Positions 45,800 through 58,200 of a stretch of 64,000 nt of DNA are shown in pieces. The first letter of the stretch is position 1; each line of letters begins with the position of its first letter. The translations under genes were made by a program, and so were the position numbers. Below the pieces are notes generated by a model that made no database searches, was not told where the DNA came from, and saw only the letters and a program-made list of their open reading frames with translations. This DNA is from Didymodactylos carnosus (taxonomy: Eukaryota; Rotifera; Eurotatoria; Philodinida; Philodinidae): the NCBI GenBank assembly GCA_905250885.1, contig CAJNOQ010000021.1, positions 44,822 through 108,821 on the forward strand, read 5' to 3'.

Positions 45800-48700
45800 A
45801 TGCCAATGACGTCCGATTTATCTATTACCCATACATCATCAATTAAAGATCGTTATATTATATTTAAAAAAAAACTTTATTCTCGTCTTGATTCATATTA
45901 TGATCGTTTATTTGATAATTATGCAAAATTTTTATTAAAATATGCTTGGAGTCTATTATGTTTTAGTATATTAATAACAATTGGTTTAACATTATGTTTA
46001 TATTGGGCACAATTAATTCCTGTTGATGAAAATGATTTAAAAATAAAAAATAGTCCAGCTGAATATAATGAACATAGAATATTAAATATATTTGGTAATG
46101 ATGCAGGATTTCGAGTTTATCAACAAGTTAAATTACGTCCAGCATTAGATATTATTCTTAAACGACGATCAACAAATGGTTCAACAAATATGTTAGTAAA
46201 AGAAGTTATTGATCAGGTAATAAAAATAGTATTGTATAAAGTAGAAGAAGAAAATAAAACAAAAAAAAAATATGAATAAAATATATAATTTATTTTTACT
46301 TTTTTATTTTTATTATTTAGATGCGAATATTGGATGCCTATATTCGTTCTAGTACAATTGTTTTTAATAATCAAACATATAGTTATCCACAATTATGTAA
46401 TAAAGAAGAAAATAGTCATGTATGTTCGATGGATGGTGGTTATTTATTGTCAGATGATTTTTATAAAAAATTTTCTCATATGGAAAATGTAAAATCGGGC
46501 ATTTATTTTGACGCTGAAACGGGTCAATCAGGTTATCGAAGTTTTATATTTGGTAAAAATTATAAAATAATTGAAGAAGAAATTATATCAGAAGAAGATG
46601 ATTATGTTGATGATGAAGCCATTAATATAACAACAATGATAATGACAAAAAAACAAAAATTAAAAGAAATTATTTCTTATGCACCATTATTACGTTTAAG
46701 ATATAATTTAGATGCAAAAAATGGTTCAATAGAACAAGCTGTATTAAAATGGGAAAAATTAATTATTGAAAATTTAACATTATTAAATGATAATTTTAGT
46801 GAATTAGATATTTATGCATCGGTATCAACAATTATTAATAGTGAAATAACAAAATATGCACGATTAGATGCAAAATCAGTTGGTATTATGATTATTATAT
46901 TTTTCTTATGCACATGTTTATGGATAGGTATTGAAGGAAATTGGGTAACATCTGTTGGATATTTACCATTATTTGGTATCATTGGATATGCCCTATCGAC
47001 TGGTGCTGCATTTGGATTTCTAACATTATGTAAAATGAGTCTATTAGAACCAATGACAATGTTAATGTTAGTTGTTGCAAGTAAGTTAACAGATAGAAGA
47101 GAGAGACGAAACAAATTTAGCTGGAGTTTTTTTTTGTAGACAAATTGAAAAGAAAAATTCTTTTTTTACAGGCTACTTATAATCATAACTTCATGACAAA
47201 TATAAAATATCTCTGCTCAGGTCTGCTCCGTTACTCAGATGTAGGATATTTTTTGTAAAAACTGGCTCTTGTTAATTTCTTCGAAGGAAAGATTGTAACT
47301 TCATTACTTACACTGCGGTCATACTACAGTCTTAATCACTATTAAGACTGTAGTATGACCGCAGTTTTTTTATTTTTTATTTTTTATTTTTTTATTTTTT
47401 ATTTTTTATTTTTTTTTTCGATTTTATAGTGTGACTGCATCGTCTTTTAATCATAATTAGAGTGGCCATACTACATTTAATCATGATTAACACTACCCAA
47501 GTCGGGCGTTACAGCAGTTGTACGCGTACGTCACGTGTACTTGACGTCCATCACGGGTGGTAGATGTAAAAAAGTGTATGCCAGGTACGCGTACTGACCG
47601 TGACCTGATTTTCTCGCTCTATAGTTTCATAGTAAACATATTTATCTGATATCTATGATAAACCTCTAAAAATGGTACATGATGCACATTGTACGCATGA
47701 CATACATTTTGCACAGTAAATACCCATGATGCACGCGTACGTCATGCGCACGTTGTGTACAGTGGGTCACGATTACCCGATCTGGATAAGTAATCGTGAT
47801 TACGCTATTCATCTTTTAATCGTGCATAAAGTTAATCATGATTAATGTGGCGATCGCACTACGAATTTATTGCGATTAACTAATTACGATTAAGGCTGTA
47901 ATGTGACCCTAGTGTTAAGCAGCTTTATACTTAAATTCAACTTAATAATTAATGAACTTAACTTAATGAACTTCAACATAATTAATTAATGCAACTTTAC
48001 ACTTAAATTCTCGATAACTTTTGACACTGAAATTGCTACCGTGCGCAAATTTTAGACTTTTTCCATTTTTAACCATGTCGGGCTTCGGATTTTTTCACGA
48101 TGTCTACCAATGAAGACGAAGCTCGCATCAATAGACATACAGAAACATGTCTCTATATTGGAACTACTTATGGTTATTTTACAAATAATGTCTTCTAGCT
48201 CAGTAACAGAGCGAATCTGAGTAGATATTCTATATTTTAATCATAACGGGAACAAAAACGGCAGCTAAACATTTCATCTTCATATGATATGATTTCTTAT
48301 ATTTTATTGTATATGATGATAATTTTCTTCTTTGCTATATTTAGTCATCGATTGTATTCGAATTTCAATTATTTGTAAGGAATTACATGGAATTTCTAAT
48401 TATCTTTCATCTCAATTGCCATTATCAAAATCATCAAATGATGATGATTTAATCAAAAAACGTCTTCAACAAACTCTTAAACATTCTGAACTTCCATTTT
48501 TTTGTACTACTCTCACATTGTGTACACTCTATTTACTTCTCGGTTTATTGTCTCAAATTGTGAGTATTCGAATATATTCATCTGGATTTTGTATTTATTT
48601 ATTGATTAATTATTTGGTTCATTTAACATTTTTTTTATCATGTTTAACAATTACATGTAAACGAATCGATTCAAATCGACATTCACTTATGTGTTTTAAA

Positions 48701-50757
48701 ATGAATCGATCAAATTCTTCATCATCACCATCACCATCATCATCTATCACTAATCGTTGTCATCATTATTTTCGTTCAATTTATGCTAAAAAATTTGGCT
48801 ATATTATTTGTTTATTAAGTATTATTTTATTTGTCTATTCATTATTAACTGCACTCAAAATTGATACTCGATTATTTGATTCTCAGTTCATTCCACAACA
48901 ATCTCGATCATTACGTATGTATATGTCATCACTTGAACATGATTTTGATATTGGTCCAACAATTATGTTTACCATTCCATCAACACTCGATTATCGAAAT
49001 CCAATAATACGAGAAAAAATGCAAAAAGTTATTGAAAAATGTCGAAATGAATCAATTACAACAAATTTTTATTTAATTTGGTTAGAGACAGAAGATTTAA
49101 ATCAATTGTTAAGTTCGACGGATAATGCAAAATCATTAATAACACCATTTTCAACAAATGATATTCTATTAGAAAATCAAACAGTTAAAGCATCAAGATT
49201 CTATTGTCAATTTAAAACTATTCAAGGTAAAATAAAAGGCCCATGATTGACTAGTTCAGAGTGTCTACTTTCTAATGGGATAATTTTTGTGTCAATAGGA
49301 TAGGTTTTTGTTCTTGATTTTTGAGTGAGTTTTCCAGAGTTTCTATAAGAAAAAAAGTGACTTTTTCTTTTCAGATAACTGTGCTTACTTGCATGTCCAT
49401 TAGATACGTCATGACCGATAAAAATCTCTAGAAAGTATCAACAACCTATTTAACATTCAAATAGTTTTTAAGTAAAATGCATTTAACAAAATCAAAACTT
49501 ATTTTGCGTTTTTCTCAAGACTATTTTTTAGTCTTAGAGTTTTCGCCACATCAGCTCCTAGTCATAAGTGTTTACTGTAAAACAAAACAAAACAAATGCG
49601 AGCTCTCTACCATTTACCTGAAATGAGAGTTCTTGTGCGTGATGGACGCCTATTTTTGACCCTTTTTTCTGGTGCCTTCTCACGAACAGTTGCAAATAGT
49701 GCCAGAAAAAAAATTTTCGTTATCATACTTTGACATGGTCAACATTCCATGAAAGTTTAGTTCAGATCTCACCTACCTGGCCTGAGGATAGATTTTTGAC
49801 TCGTGGGGGAGGGGGGGACTTGAAACACACACTTATCTATGCTAATTTTTTCTTTTTTGATAATTTAACCTCTATAATGTTCGATTAATATTAAAATATT
49901 TGAATTTAGGTCGACGTTCGGATATTATAACAATGGATAATATGTATCGTTATAGTCGTGAAAGTGGACTCAATGGTCTCTTTCCCTATTCACTTGTTTT
50001 TTCACATTATGAAACATTAAAAGAAATTCATCATGAACTATTTTTACTATGTCTATTATGGTTTCATTTATTACTTATATTTACACTTATCTTATTTTTA
50101 TCCATAAGATTGACTCTTACAATTACATTCCATTATATTTGTTTATTATCAACATTGTTCACATGTTTATATTTATTTCATTCATTAACAATTAATTTTG
50201 CTAATACATTTCTTTTATTCATTATACCGGGTATATTTATTGATTGTTTTATACATTATGCATATACATATCAAAGAAAAATAAATGGTGAAAATATAAA
50301 AACATATCAGGTAAAATAATAGTTTTATATTTTTTGTAAAATTTCTTTTTTTTTTTTGTTTTTTTTTCACTAACATTGATCATTCTATTTTTAGTGTCTA
50401 TTTGGTTATGATCGTATATTTTTATCATTATTACTCTCATTAATTGCTCTAATATTTTTTCAAATTCAAAGTTATACATTTATTGTATTAAGAAATACTT
50501 TATTCTATTACATTTTATTAGCATTTCTACATTTAAATATATTTTTCCCATTATGGTTAAATTTATGTAAATCATCAACAAATAAAGGTGTTTCAACGAC
50601 AACAACACAAACAAATCAAATTCCAATAACATCAATTGATAGTAATGGAAATGGTGTTGAACAAACATTATTAACTACATCGAATGGTACACTCGACAAT
50701 AGTCATTCTTATCATAAAAATGGTTTTATTATGAATGAACCTCAAAAATCATCATAG
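45800..50757 (+). CDS. Patched-domain (PTCHD/PTR-like) multi-pass membrane protein
   Basis: Five exons: 45800-46216, 46321-47080, 48345-49226, 49910-50310, 50395-50757; 940 residues, a usual length for the family. TM1 is near residues 47-68, followed by a large extracellular loop. A sterol-sensing-domain-like bundle begins near residue 325 (LDAKSVGIMIIIFFLCTCLWI) and continues in exon 3 with the family pattern HSELPFFCTTLTLCTLY and FFLSCLTITCKRI. The second half has a TM near YIICLLSIILFVYSLL, a second ectodomain, and a bundle with PGIFIDCFIHYAYTYQ, the G-xxx-D-xxx-H motif of TM10. The tail is Ser/Thr/Asn-rich. RND-type Patched relatives move sterols or lipids or modulate Hedgehog-like signalling; nematodes have many. 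After TM4 the usual DD pair appears as a single Asp (AIIDCIRI). The intron 47081-48344 holds a CACTA-like element. Confidence 0.88.
47313..47364. repeat. Perfect 24-bp hairpin at the left end of the CACTA-like element
   Basis: 47313-47336 is the exact reverse complement of 47341-47364 with the 4-nt loop CACT. The left arm is the terminal inverted repeat itself, so the element's end is duplicated in inverted form directly beside it. Confidence 0.92.
47365..47420. repeat. (TTTTTAT)n-type low-complexity tract
   Basis: Runs of T interrupted by single A residues follow the hairpin directly; a tail-like simple repeat inside the CACTA-like element. Confidence 0.75.
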
Positions 50758-53700
50758 TCATAGTTAAACTTTTGTTGTTGTATTTTGATTTTTTAAATTT
50801 TGTATTTTAAGTTTTTTCTTTTTTCTTTTGTCGAGTTATACATATGCATAATGTTGTGAATAGCATTGGTCAATTGTTTTTTGGTTTTTTTATGCATGCA
50901 CATAGATAAGTTTATTAAATTTTAATATTCATTTTTTTATCTAGAGATATAGTCAAGAGATTTGTGAGAAATTTTCTATCCTTTTTGGGTAAGTTGCAAA
51001 AAAAAAAAGAAAAAAAAAAAACTAAACTGACTGAGATAAATATCTACAACTATTGATAATCTTGAAAACGAGTTGATTATAGGCAATATCAGAGATTTCT
51101 TCTCAATGTTATCAAAAGAGATCGAGAGGGCATATCCTTAAAGATAAAGAAAATATTTTCTTCGACGATGACCTAAAGACATTAGAAGAATTTACACTTA
51201 ATAACCCATTCATCTGATAAGATAGAATAAACGTCATGATTCGACATAATCTTTTAAGAGAACACAATTGAGAGTATAGAGTATGCCATCAATCTTTGTT
51301 TAAGATGATGTTATCATTAAGAAAGTAAATAACACCTGATTATCCAATGTATCTGAAAATACACTATTTTTTAGACAAAAGTATATTGTGCTATCTTGAT
51401 GCGAATATTTTCAGTAGTTACATTCTCTAGAGTGAAAAATATTTAAAAAAGGAATGTTTGCTGAAGTGATCAATGGACAAATTTATCTATATTTATGAAA
51501 TATTTTAGACGTAAAAAATGTGTCTTAATAGAGTAAGAGAATTTTGTTAAATAAAGCAAATATCGGTGATAGAATGGATATCATTTTCATAATCAACATG
51601 TTTGACTTCATATATCTAACTAATCATATTTAACATAATAACGGTTTCATCACTTGGGAATAGTTTCTCATAAGGATAGTCTTGAGTTCAATTTCAGCTA
51701 TATTTTATATCGTGTTCTGTTGCATAAAAAAAAAAAACAATCTCGAGTATGACTTAAGTAGGATCAATCCATTGCTGAAACTAAACATCATTCATACTTA
51801 ATGTATACTTAAATAAAAGATAAATCAAAGAAAATGAAGACAAATACCAAAGAATGTTGATTTTGACAGTAGTTATATTAAGGCTCTCTTTGATTAACAT
51901 ACATAAAGGAGTTTTCAAGTCTGTTTTTTTAATATTTTTAAATTTCTTTTTAGAACTTACTATCATTTTTATAATTCTTGAAATCTTTATTTTGTTCTTT
52001 TTAGAGATACGTTCCGACATCAGCGTAGTCAAAGATTTTTTAAGTAAGGCAGACACAGTATGCATTTTTCGAATAGTAGCAAGCGATGACATCAGAAGTT
52101 TTTTGCTCGTAAATCGCTTTTTTTATAGATAATTTATCATTCTTTAGTCATTTGCGTTAATAAATGTTTTCAGAAACACTCATCTTTGTAGATTCATGAG
52201 AAAATTTCGATAGATACTTTTTCGATCCAAAACTTATCGTGTTACACATGGTTCCATTCAGTTTGACGAGTTGATTCTAAATATGCCATTATTTTTTTGT
52301 CACAGTCATTCTTAGGCTGAAAAAAACATAGATTTTACATTTTAGGAAGCTTATATCTCGTTACAGAAGCAATTACGCATTTTTGCGCATGCAGTATCGA
52401 TGTCGTGTAGATAGATAGAGGAACAATATGCTAAAATTTGAGACAAGAGGAAAACGGGAGAAATATAACAGAAACTTAGATGTTTTGAAAAACTCTATGA
52501 TTTCTTCTCTAGTCTGAGATCAAAAAACCAAAATTCTTTTGTTATTATATATGTGAAAGAGCTTAGATTCAGAATCAGCGTCATTTTTAATCATATCGCT
52601 GTTGAGTGTAGCAAAAAAAATCTTTTAAGCCTTATGGCCTATAGTTCGAGGCTAACTTTCTGCTACGTGTTTTTCCATATTGCTTAATAGTTGAAAGCAA
52701 ACTTCTTATGACAATAGGTAATTCACATATCAAAGTATATTTCTATGTGTTTGAATCTATCACTTTCTGATTTTGTCTAATGTTCGCCTGGATGCACAAT
52801 GTGAAAAGGGGGGAGGAAGCAAAAATTTTATGCGAATGAATAATCTGATTGCTAATGACAGCGAGAAAACCTCGTTTTGGCTCATTGAAAAAAAACACAA
52901 AACAACATGAGAATTTTAAATTTTTTATTCAACTGCTTCAATCATTTTCGTTGTATGAGGATCTAGACATGAGAAAACGATTTCATCTAGTCGCAATAGG
53001 CAAAAAAATCGCTTCGTTCACGAATTTATTTGCAGCATCGGGAGTAACGATGCTGCGTTGGAACGACGACGATTGAATTATCAGTAACAGAAAATATTTT
53101 TCGATCAGACGTAGTATAAAATAATTTTTCAACAAGAGGAACATGTTTCTGTAGCTACAATCACTGCTTCTCAAAGAGGTTCCATTTTTCATTTGATAGT
53201 ATTTAACAGAGAAAGTCAAGAAAAAACCGTCAAAAAGTCAGAGAAATTTGATTTTTCACATATATTGTTAGATAATTTTCGACAAATCTGTATATTCCAA
53301 GTTGTTTTTTCTCGCATAAAATTATTTTCTATATGAAATATCTCTGTACAAGAAGAGACATTTGATAACCTAATACCATTGATGGATAATAAATCTTTTT
53401 TCTTTTGTTATTTTTGACTATTTTTATATATGGAGAAAAAATAAAAGGAATTATTGTATTCAACATTTTTTTTCTGTTGTTTGTTTTATACATAAATAAT
53501 AATCAATACATGAAACATCAAATTACATGTACATAAAGACACAACAATGATAAAAATAACAAAATGCGTTAAATTTTAACACAATTTCACCGTATAAAAA
53601 AAAATCTATTATTGCTTTATCGTAAATCTTTGAATATTAAAAATTTACTAGCCTAGAACGTATAAATATATAAATATACGAGAGAACTGTCTACCTATGA

Positions 53701-53929
53701 ATCCCTGAGATTTATTCGAGAATATGGGATAGGACTAAAACGTTGAACGAACGTCACCTAAGTAAAACTAACCAATTAACAATAGATTTTTAAAATGTAT
53801 GAGTTAAAATAAACGTTTAAAGTAGAAATACTTGTATATTTTGTCATATATAAGATTAAGAATTCTATCAAAAAATATCTCCAACTTAAGGACAAGGGAA
53901 CAGTGTTTTTAATAATTTAATTATACTAC
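50758..53929. other. 3' UTR of the Patched-family gene and intergenic region
   Basis: A possible poly(A) signal variant ATTAAA is at 50914-50919. The rest is AT-rich with no exon that I can support on either strand. The Patched-family gene and the GPCR gene converge here. Confidence 0.4.
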
Positions 53930-53935
53930 TTTATT
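53930..53935 (-). terminator. Candidate poly(A) signal of the GPCR gene
   Basis: AATAAA on the minus strand (TTTATT on plus), about 145 bp after the GPCR stop. Confidence 0.45.
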
Positions 53936-54077
53936 GGTATTTCTCATTGTCAAGTAAAAATAATAAATCTTAGTTTAGTAGGTGTTCATCGAGTTTAGTG
54001 CTTTTATGTGGAAGGCTTTGAGCAAAACAGATTAAAAAAGCTCTAATTTCTATGAACAAACATTAATATGATAATTT

Positions 54078-55242
54078 TTAACCAAATGCTGACGTTCTAT
54101 TTGATATTAATCTAAATGATCTTAGATCCTTACTAGTTCTTGCTGAACTAAGTGTATTTTTTCTCATTGAACGTTGTTGACATTTTAAAAAATATAAATA
54201 TCCATTTCTAAATTTTGAACTCATTACACCATAAATAAATGGATTAATACAAGAATTAGACATTGCCATAATATGAAATGCAAAATAAAGATGTGGAATA
54301 TATTTATAACCGATTACTTCTAAAAATTGTCGTAAAATATTAATATATATCTGCATTGGTAACCAACAAATACCAAACATTATAACAACAATACAACACA
54401 TTTTTATTACCTAAAAACAAAACAAAAAAAGAGAAAGAAATTTTTGTTTTTTAAATATCATTTTCAACATATGATATATATACTTTTCTTTTTGATTTTT
54501 CCATTTTAGCATCTCGTTCTGAATGTGCTTCACCAGGTGCTCGACTTTTGTTCAATGTCTGTCCCAAATGAATATAAACAATTGATAATACAACTAATGG
54601 AATAAAATAGATCATAACAATTGATGCTATATTATAGGCTGTTTGTATTGATTTTGATAGATCACTTGCTTCACATGTCATTTGAAAATGAGTACCATCT
54701 TCTCGTTTAAAACAAACAACTCTCGTATTCATTTCAATATAAACGGGTATTGAAAATGATATGGCAAATAACCATATAAATGCTAACATTTTTTTACATT
54801 GTCCTTGGGTAATTTTTAATGGATTCATAGGATGTACAACAGCTAAATAACGATCAATGGACATAGCGATGAGCGTATATATAGTACAAGTAACACATAC
54901 AGATTGAGCAAAACTAAAAAATTTACACATAAATGCTCCAAATGGCCAATTTGAAAGAAGATAATCCGAAATAAGTACAATAGGTATACAAAATATTCCG
55001 ACTAAAAGATCCGAAATAGCTAAATTAACAATAAATAAATTTGTTACTGTCACCATTCGTTGATAACAAAATACAACAAGACAGACAAATATATTACTAG
55101 TAATAGTAAGAATACTTAAAAGAGTATAAATAAATAAAGCTGTTATTTGTAAATAACCAGGTGGTATTGGTGGTGCCGGATCGATAAAATCAGCATTTTT
55201 TGATGAAGAATAATTACACCACAATAATTGATGCTGTTCCAT
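54078..55242 (-). CDS. Class A (rhodopsin-type) G-protein-coupled receptor, neuropeptide-receptor-like
   Basis: Two exons, 55242-54484 and 54410-54078, 363 residues. The N-terminus has an N-glycosylation site (N10-Y-S). Class A marks are all present: LAISD in TM2 (D78), Cys106 before TM3 for the disulfide with a loop-2 Cys (177 or 190), DRY at 130-132, CWLP in TM6 (268-271), and NPFIY in TM7 (309-313) with a basic helix-8 region after it. The intron falls between the third cytosolic loop and TM6. The IDRYLAVVHP and SNSCINPFIYGVMSSKFRNGY-like pattern is that of protostome peptide receptors (NPY/NPF, RYamide, SIFamide/NPFF, tachykinin groups); the ligand cannot be named from sequence alone. The start is the ATG 6 nt downstream of an in-frame TTG. 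A broken copy of its 3' end lies at 43975-44205. Confidence 0.92.
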
Positions 55243-58200
55243 TGTCAATGATAGATCGTTGTTAATTTGGTTTTTTTTTCCTACTGAAAATAGAAAGTGT
55301 AAAATATAAGAATGATAAATGATTTTTTTCTCCCTCTGTTCTGTTCTCTCTTCTTCTTTTTTGTCAAGAACAGGAAAAAAGAAATTTTCTTCTTCTTCTT
55401 ATAAACCTATAGACACAGGAAATAATTAAGAAGCAAGACTCACAGTTATTAACTCTAGTTAGTTCTATATAACCTACTTTAACAAATATAGTTTTAATAA
55501 CCTCTTTTTATTAATAATATTGATTTTTTTTCTCCCTATAGTCAGTCAAACAATCCTGCTGATGTTCTTCAAATATATTTTTAATCGTTAATAAAATAAA
55601 TACAAGAAATATTTGATAAGATAATTACATAATAAAGATACTAATTGATTTCTATTTTTTCATTAAAAAAAACTCACAAAATGCAGAGAAAAAAAAATGA
55701 AAGAAAAAAAAATTAAACTCATAAAAGAGATATATTTTTCTAGACGTATCATTTTTCAGATGAGAAAAATATGGAGATATAATTATTGATCCATGTTCAA
55801 AAACCTCCCACGAACTTATTAAAAAAATCAGATGAGCGTTACAAAATCTGACGATTTATCATAAAATTATTTAGACTGAGATGAATTTTGTTGATATTTT
55901 ACTACAAAAAATTAACGAGATAAAGAGTAAGAGAATCTGACATGATCTTTTGACAAGAACTAGTATGATCTTATAAAATTTTATGTCAAGAGAAGAAATC
56001 ATGACACTATTTTATAGGAATAACATGACACTTTAAACAATCTTATGGACATTTTGTAGAATTTTTTCCACATACAATTTTAGAACTTCGTCAAATCAAT
56101 CTTTATAAGATCTAGAACAAGCTAAGAGCTCTCTGATATTGTTCATTTATCGAAGAGCTAGATTGTAGGACAATTTTTTCTTTTTTGTGTACTCAGCGTA
56201 TCAAAAAGAATGTTATTTCAAAACATTAATAGGAAATTTAATGAGTAAAACGAAAAAAATCCATTTATAATTGCTTAAAACTTGGAATGTCGATACAATG
56301 TTCCACTATTTAGAAAGAAATATCTCTATTCTCATTAATTTCTTACTATAGTTCTTGTTCTACCATAGATTTTTGACTGAATATATTGGAATTCATCAGT
56401 TTCGAATGTCACAATAAATGTTGGCTTGCTCTATCACATAGATTATGAGAATATCGGGATAGAATTAATTACCAATGAAGGAAATATTTAAGCTCACAGT
56501 TGATTTCTTGACATAGAAATTTTCATCGTCAATTTACTTCTTAGTTTTTTAAATGCTCTTAAAAACAAATCATGTGTTGAATTACATCATAAAATCAATT
56601 AGTGTTGTCGCAGCTGCCACTTGCAGATTGTTTATTTGATCTCATCATTTTATATAAAAAATTTGAATGAAACCTTTTTCTAGTTATTTTCATCAAATAT
56701 CATTTTCTTTCCTTAGAGATTTTTTTAAAATTCTATAGGAAATAGATCAAATTATTTTAATTATAATTATAAAAAATTAGATTAATATTAAAAATACAAC
56801 ACAAAAACTGACATAAAACGTACTATATGACAGCTGTTCGTAACACATCATTATTTTATTCTTCTATAGAAATTAATGTCATTAAAGTCAAAATAATGGT
56901 CTGACATAAAAATAGAGTTCAAATTGATTTTAAAACGTGCCCATAGTCTAATATCAAATAGATACACGTAAAAACTATAGACACTTTTGTTTAAAAAAAT
57001 CTATCCCCAATTATATTTTAATGAAATGATTAATTTTTTTTGTTTTTTACATTGATAAAAAAAAACATTTTATTCATACATCTCGACTGTAGATATTAAT
57101 GGAAGATTGACAATTTAGAATGGAAAATATATTTTTTTTTTGTCACATTTTTTAACATGTGAATTTTTGCGTGCAAAAAAATATCCCTTTTGAACTAATC
57201 ATATGTGAAGTTTAATTCTAATATGAAACTATTTAATGTATATGAAAATTTGTATAATGAGAAGGAATGTCAAATGATGAGTTTATAAACTATTTTAAAA
57301 AAACAAGACGTACTACGAAAAATCCTTTGATAATTAGCTTCATTTTTTAAACGTTCTTTAAACGACGATAGCGACACAAATTGAGAAAATTTATCACTCA
57401 AAACAAAAAGATGTGATATATTAGGCGTTTAACTGAAGTAGAATATAGTACAAAGTCTTGAAATTATATTTGACTTTCGGTTTACATTCATTCTGCAATT
57501 ATAGTTACTCTAAAATAAACTTAAATGAACATATACATTTTTGAATAGTAAAACAAAATTTCATCTTTATCGAGCTAAAACTCTCAGATATATCGAAAAG
57601 AAAAGAAATCTCTCCACGTACCGAAATTTTTACATGATATTGAAAACAAAAAAGACGATGAAAAACATAAATTTTAGAACATGAATTTTTAAAAAGCATG
57701 TTTTATCTTAGAGTTATGTCCGGATTTTATTTCCTGTCTTCTCTAAACATAGTCTTGAAATATGCATTTTTATTCATTAGAATAAAAGAAATCAAGATTG
57801 AATAGAAGATCTCATATAGATCGACTTTATTTCCTCTTCTTTTCTTTTTATCTTTTTCTCTCTTCCTCCCTCTCTCTCCCTCTCTCTCTCTCGTCTCTCT
57901 ATCTCCCTTTATCCACTTATATCCTTATTCATTAGTTTGTGGCTCACACATGCATTACATTTTCTTTTTCCAATACAAAACAAAACAAAAAAAACTTGTT
58001 GCTTTTTTTTCTTAGCGAGAGAAAAAAAAAGAACATCTGTTTCTACTAATGCTATTTTATTATTTTGAGAAGAAGTCGAAACAATGACAAAAGGATTTTT
58101 CTTTATTTGCTCTAATGCAGTTGTTATTCAAATGCAAATTAATGGTGTTGTTTTTATTTCAAGTTATCAATCAATTAGTTTTATATCATCACATTTGTAT

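Larger units (their letters stand above)
47311..47914. mobile_element. CACTA-like non-autonomous element in an intron of the Patched-family gene
   Basis: 604 bp, flanked by TTA at 47308-47310 and 47915-47917. The ends read CACTGCGGTCATACTACAGT and, reverse complemented, CACTAGGGTCACATTACAGC, both followed by CTTAATC: 27 bp with about five mismatches. CACTA/CACTG ends with a 3-bp duplication are typical of the CACTA (CMC/EnSpm) superfamily. The inside has repeated TAATCATGATTA-type palindromes, a CGTACGTCACGTG-type block and a (TTTTTAT)n stretch. No transposase frame is present. Superfamily assignment is an inference from the ends. Confidence 0.72.
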
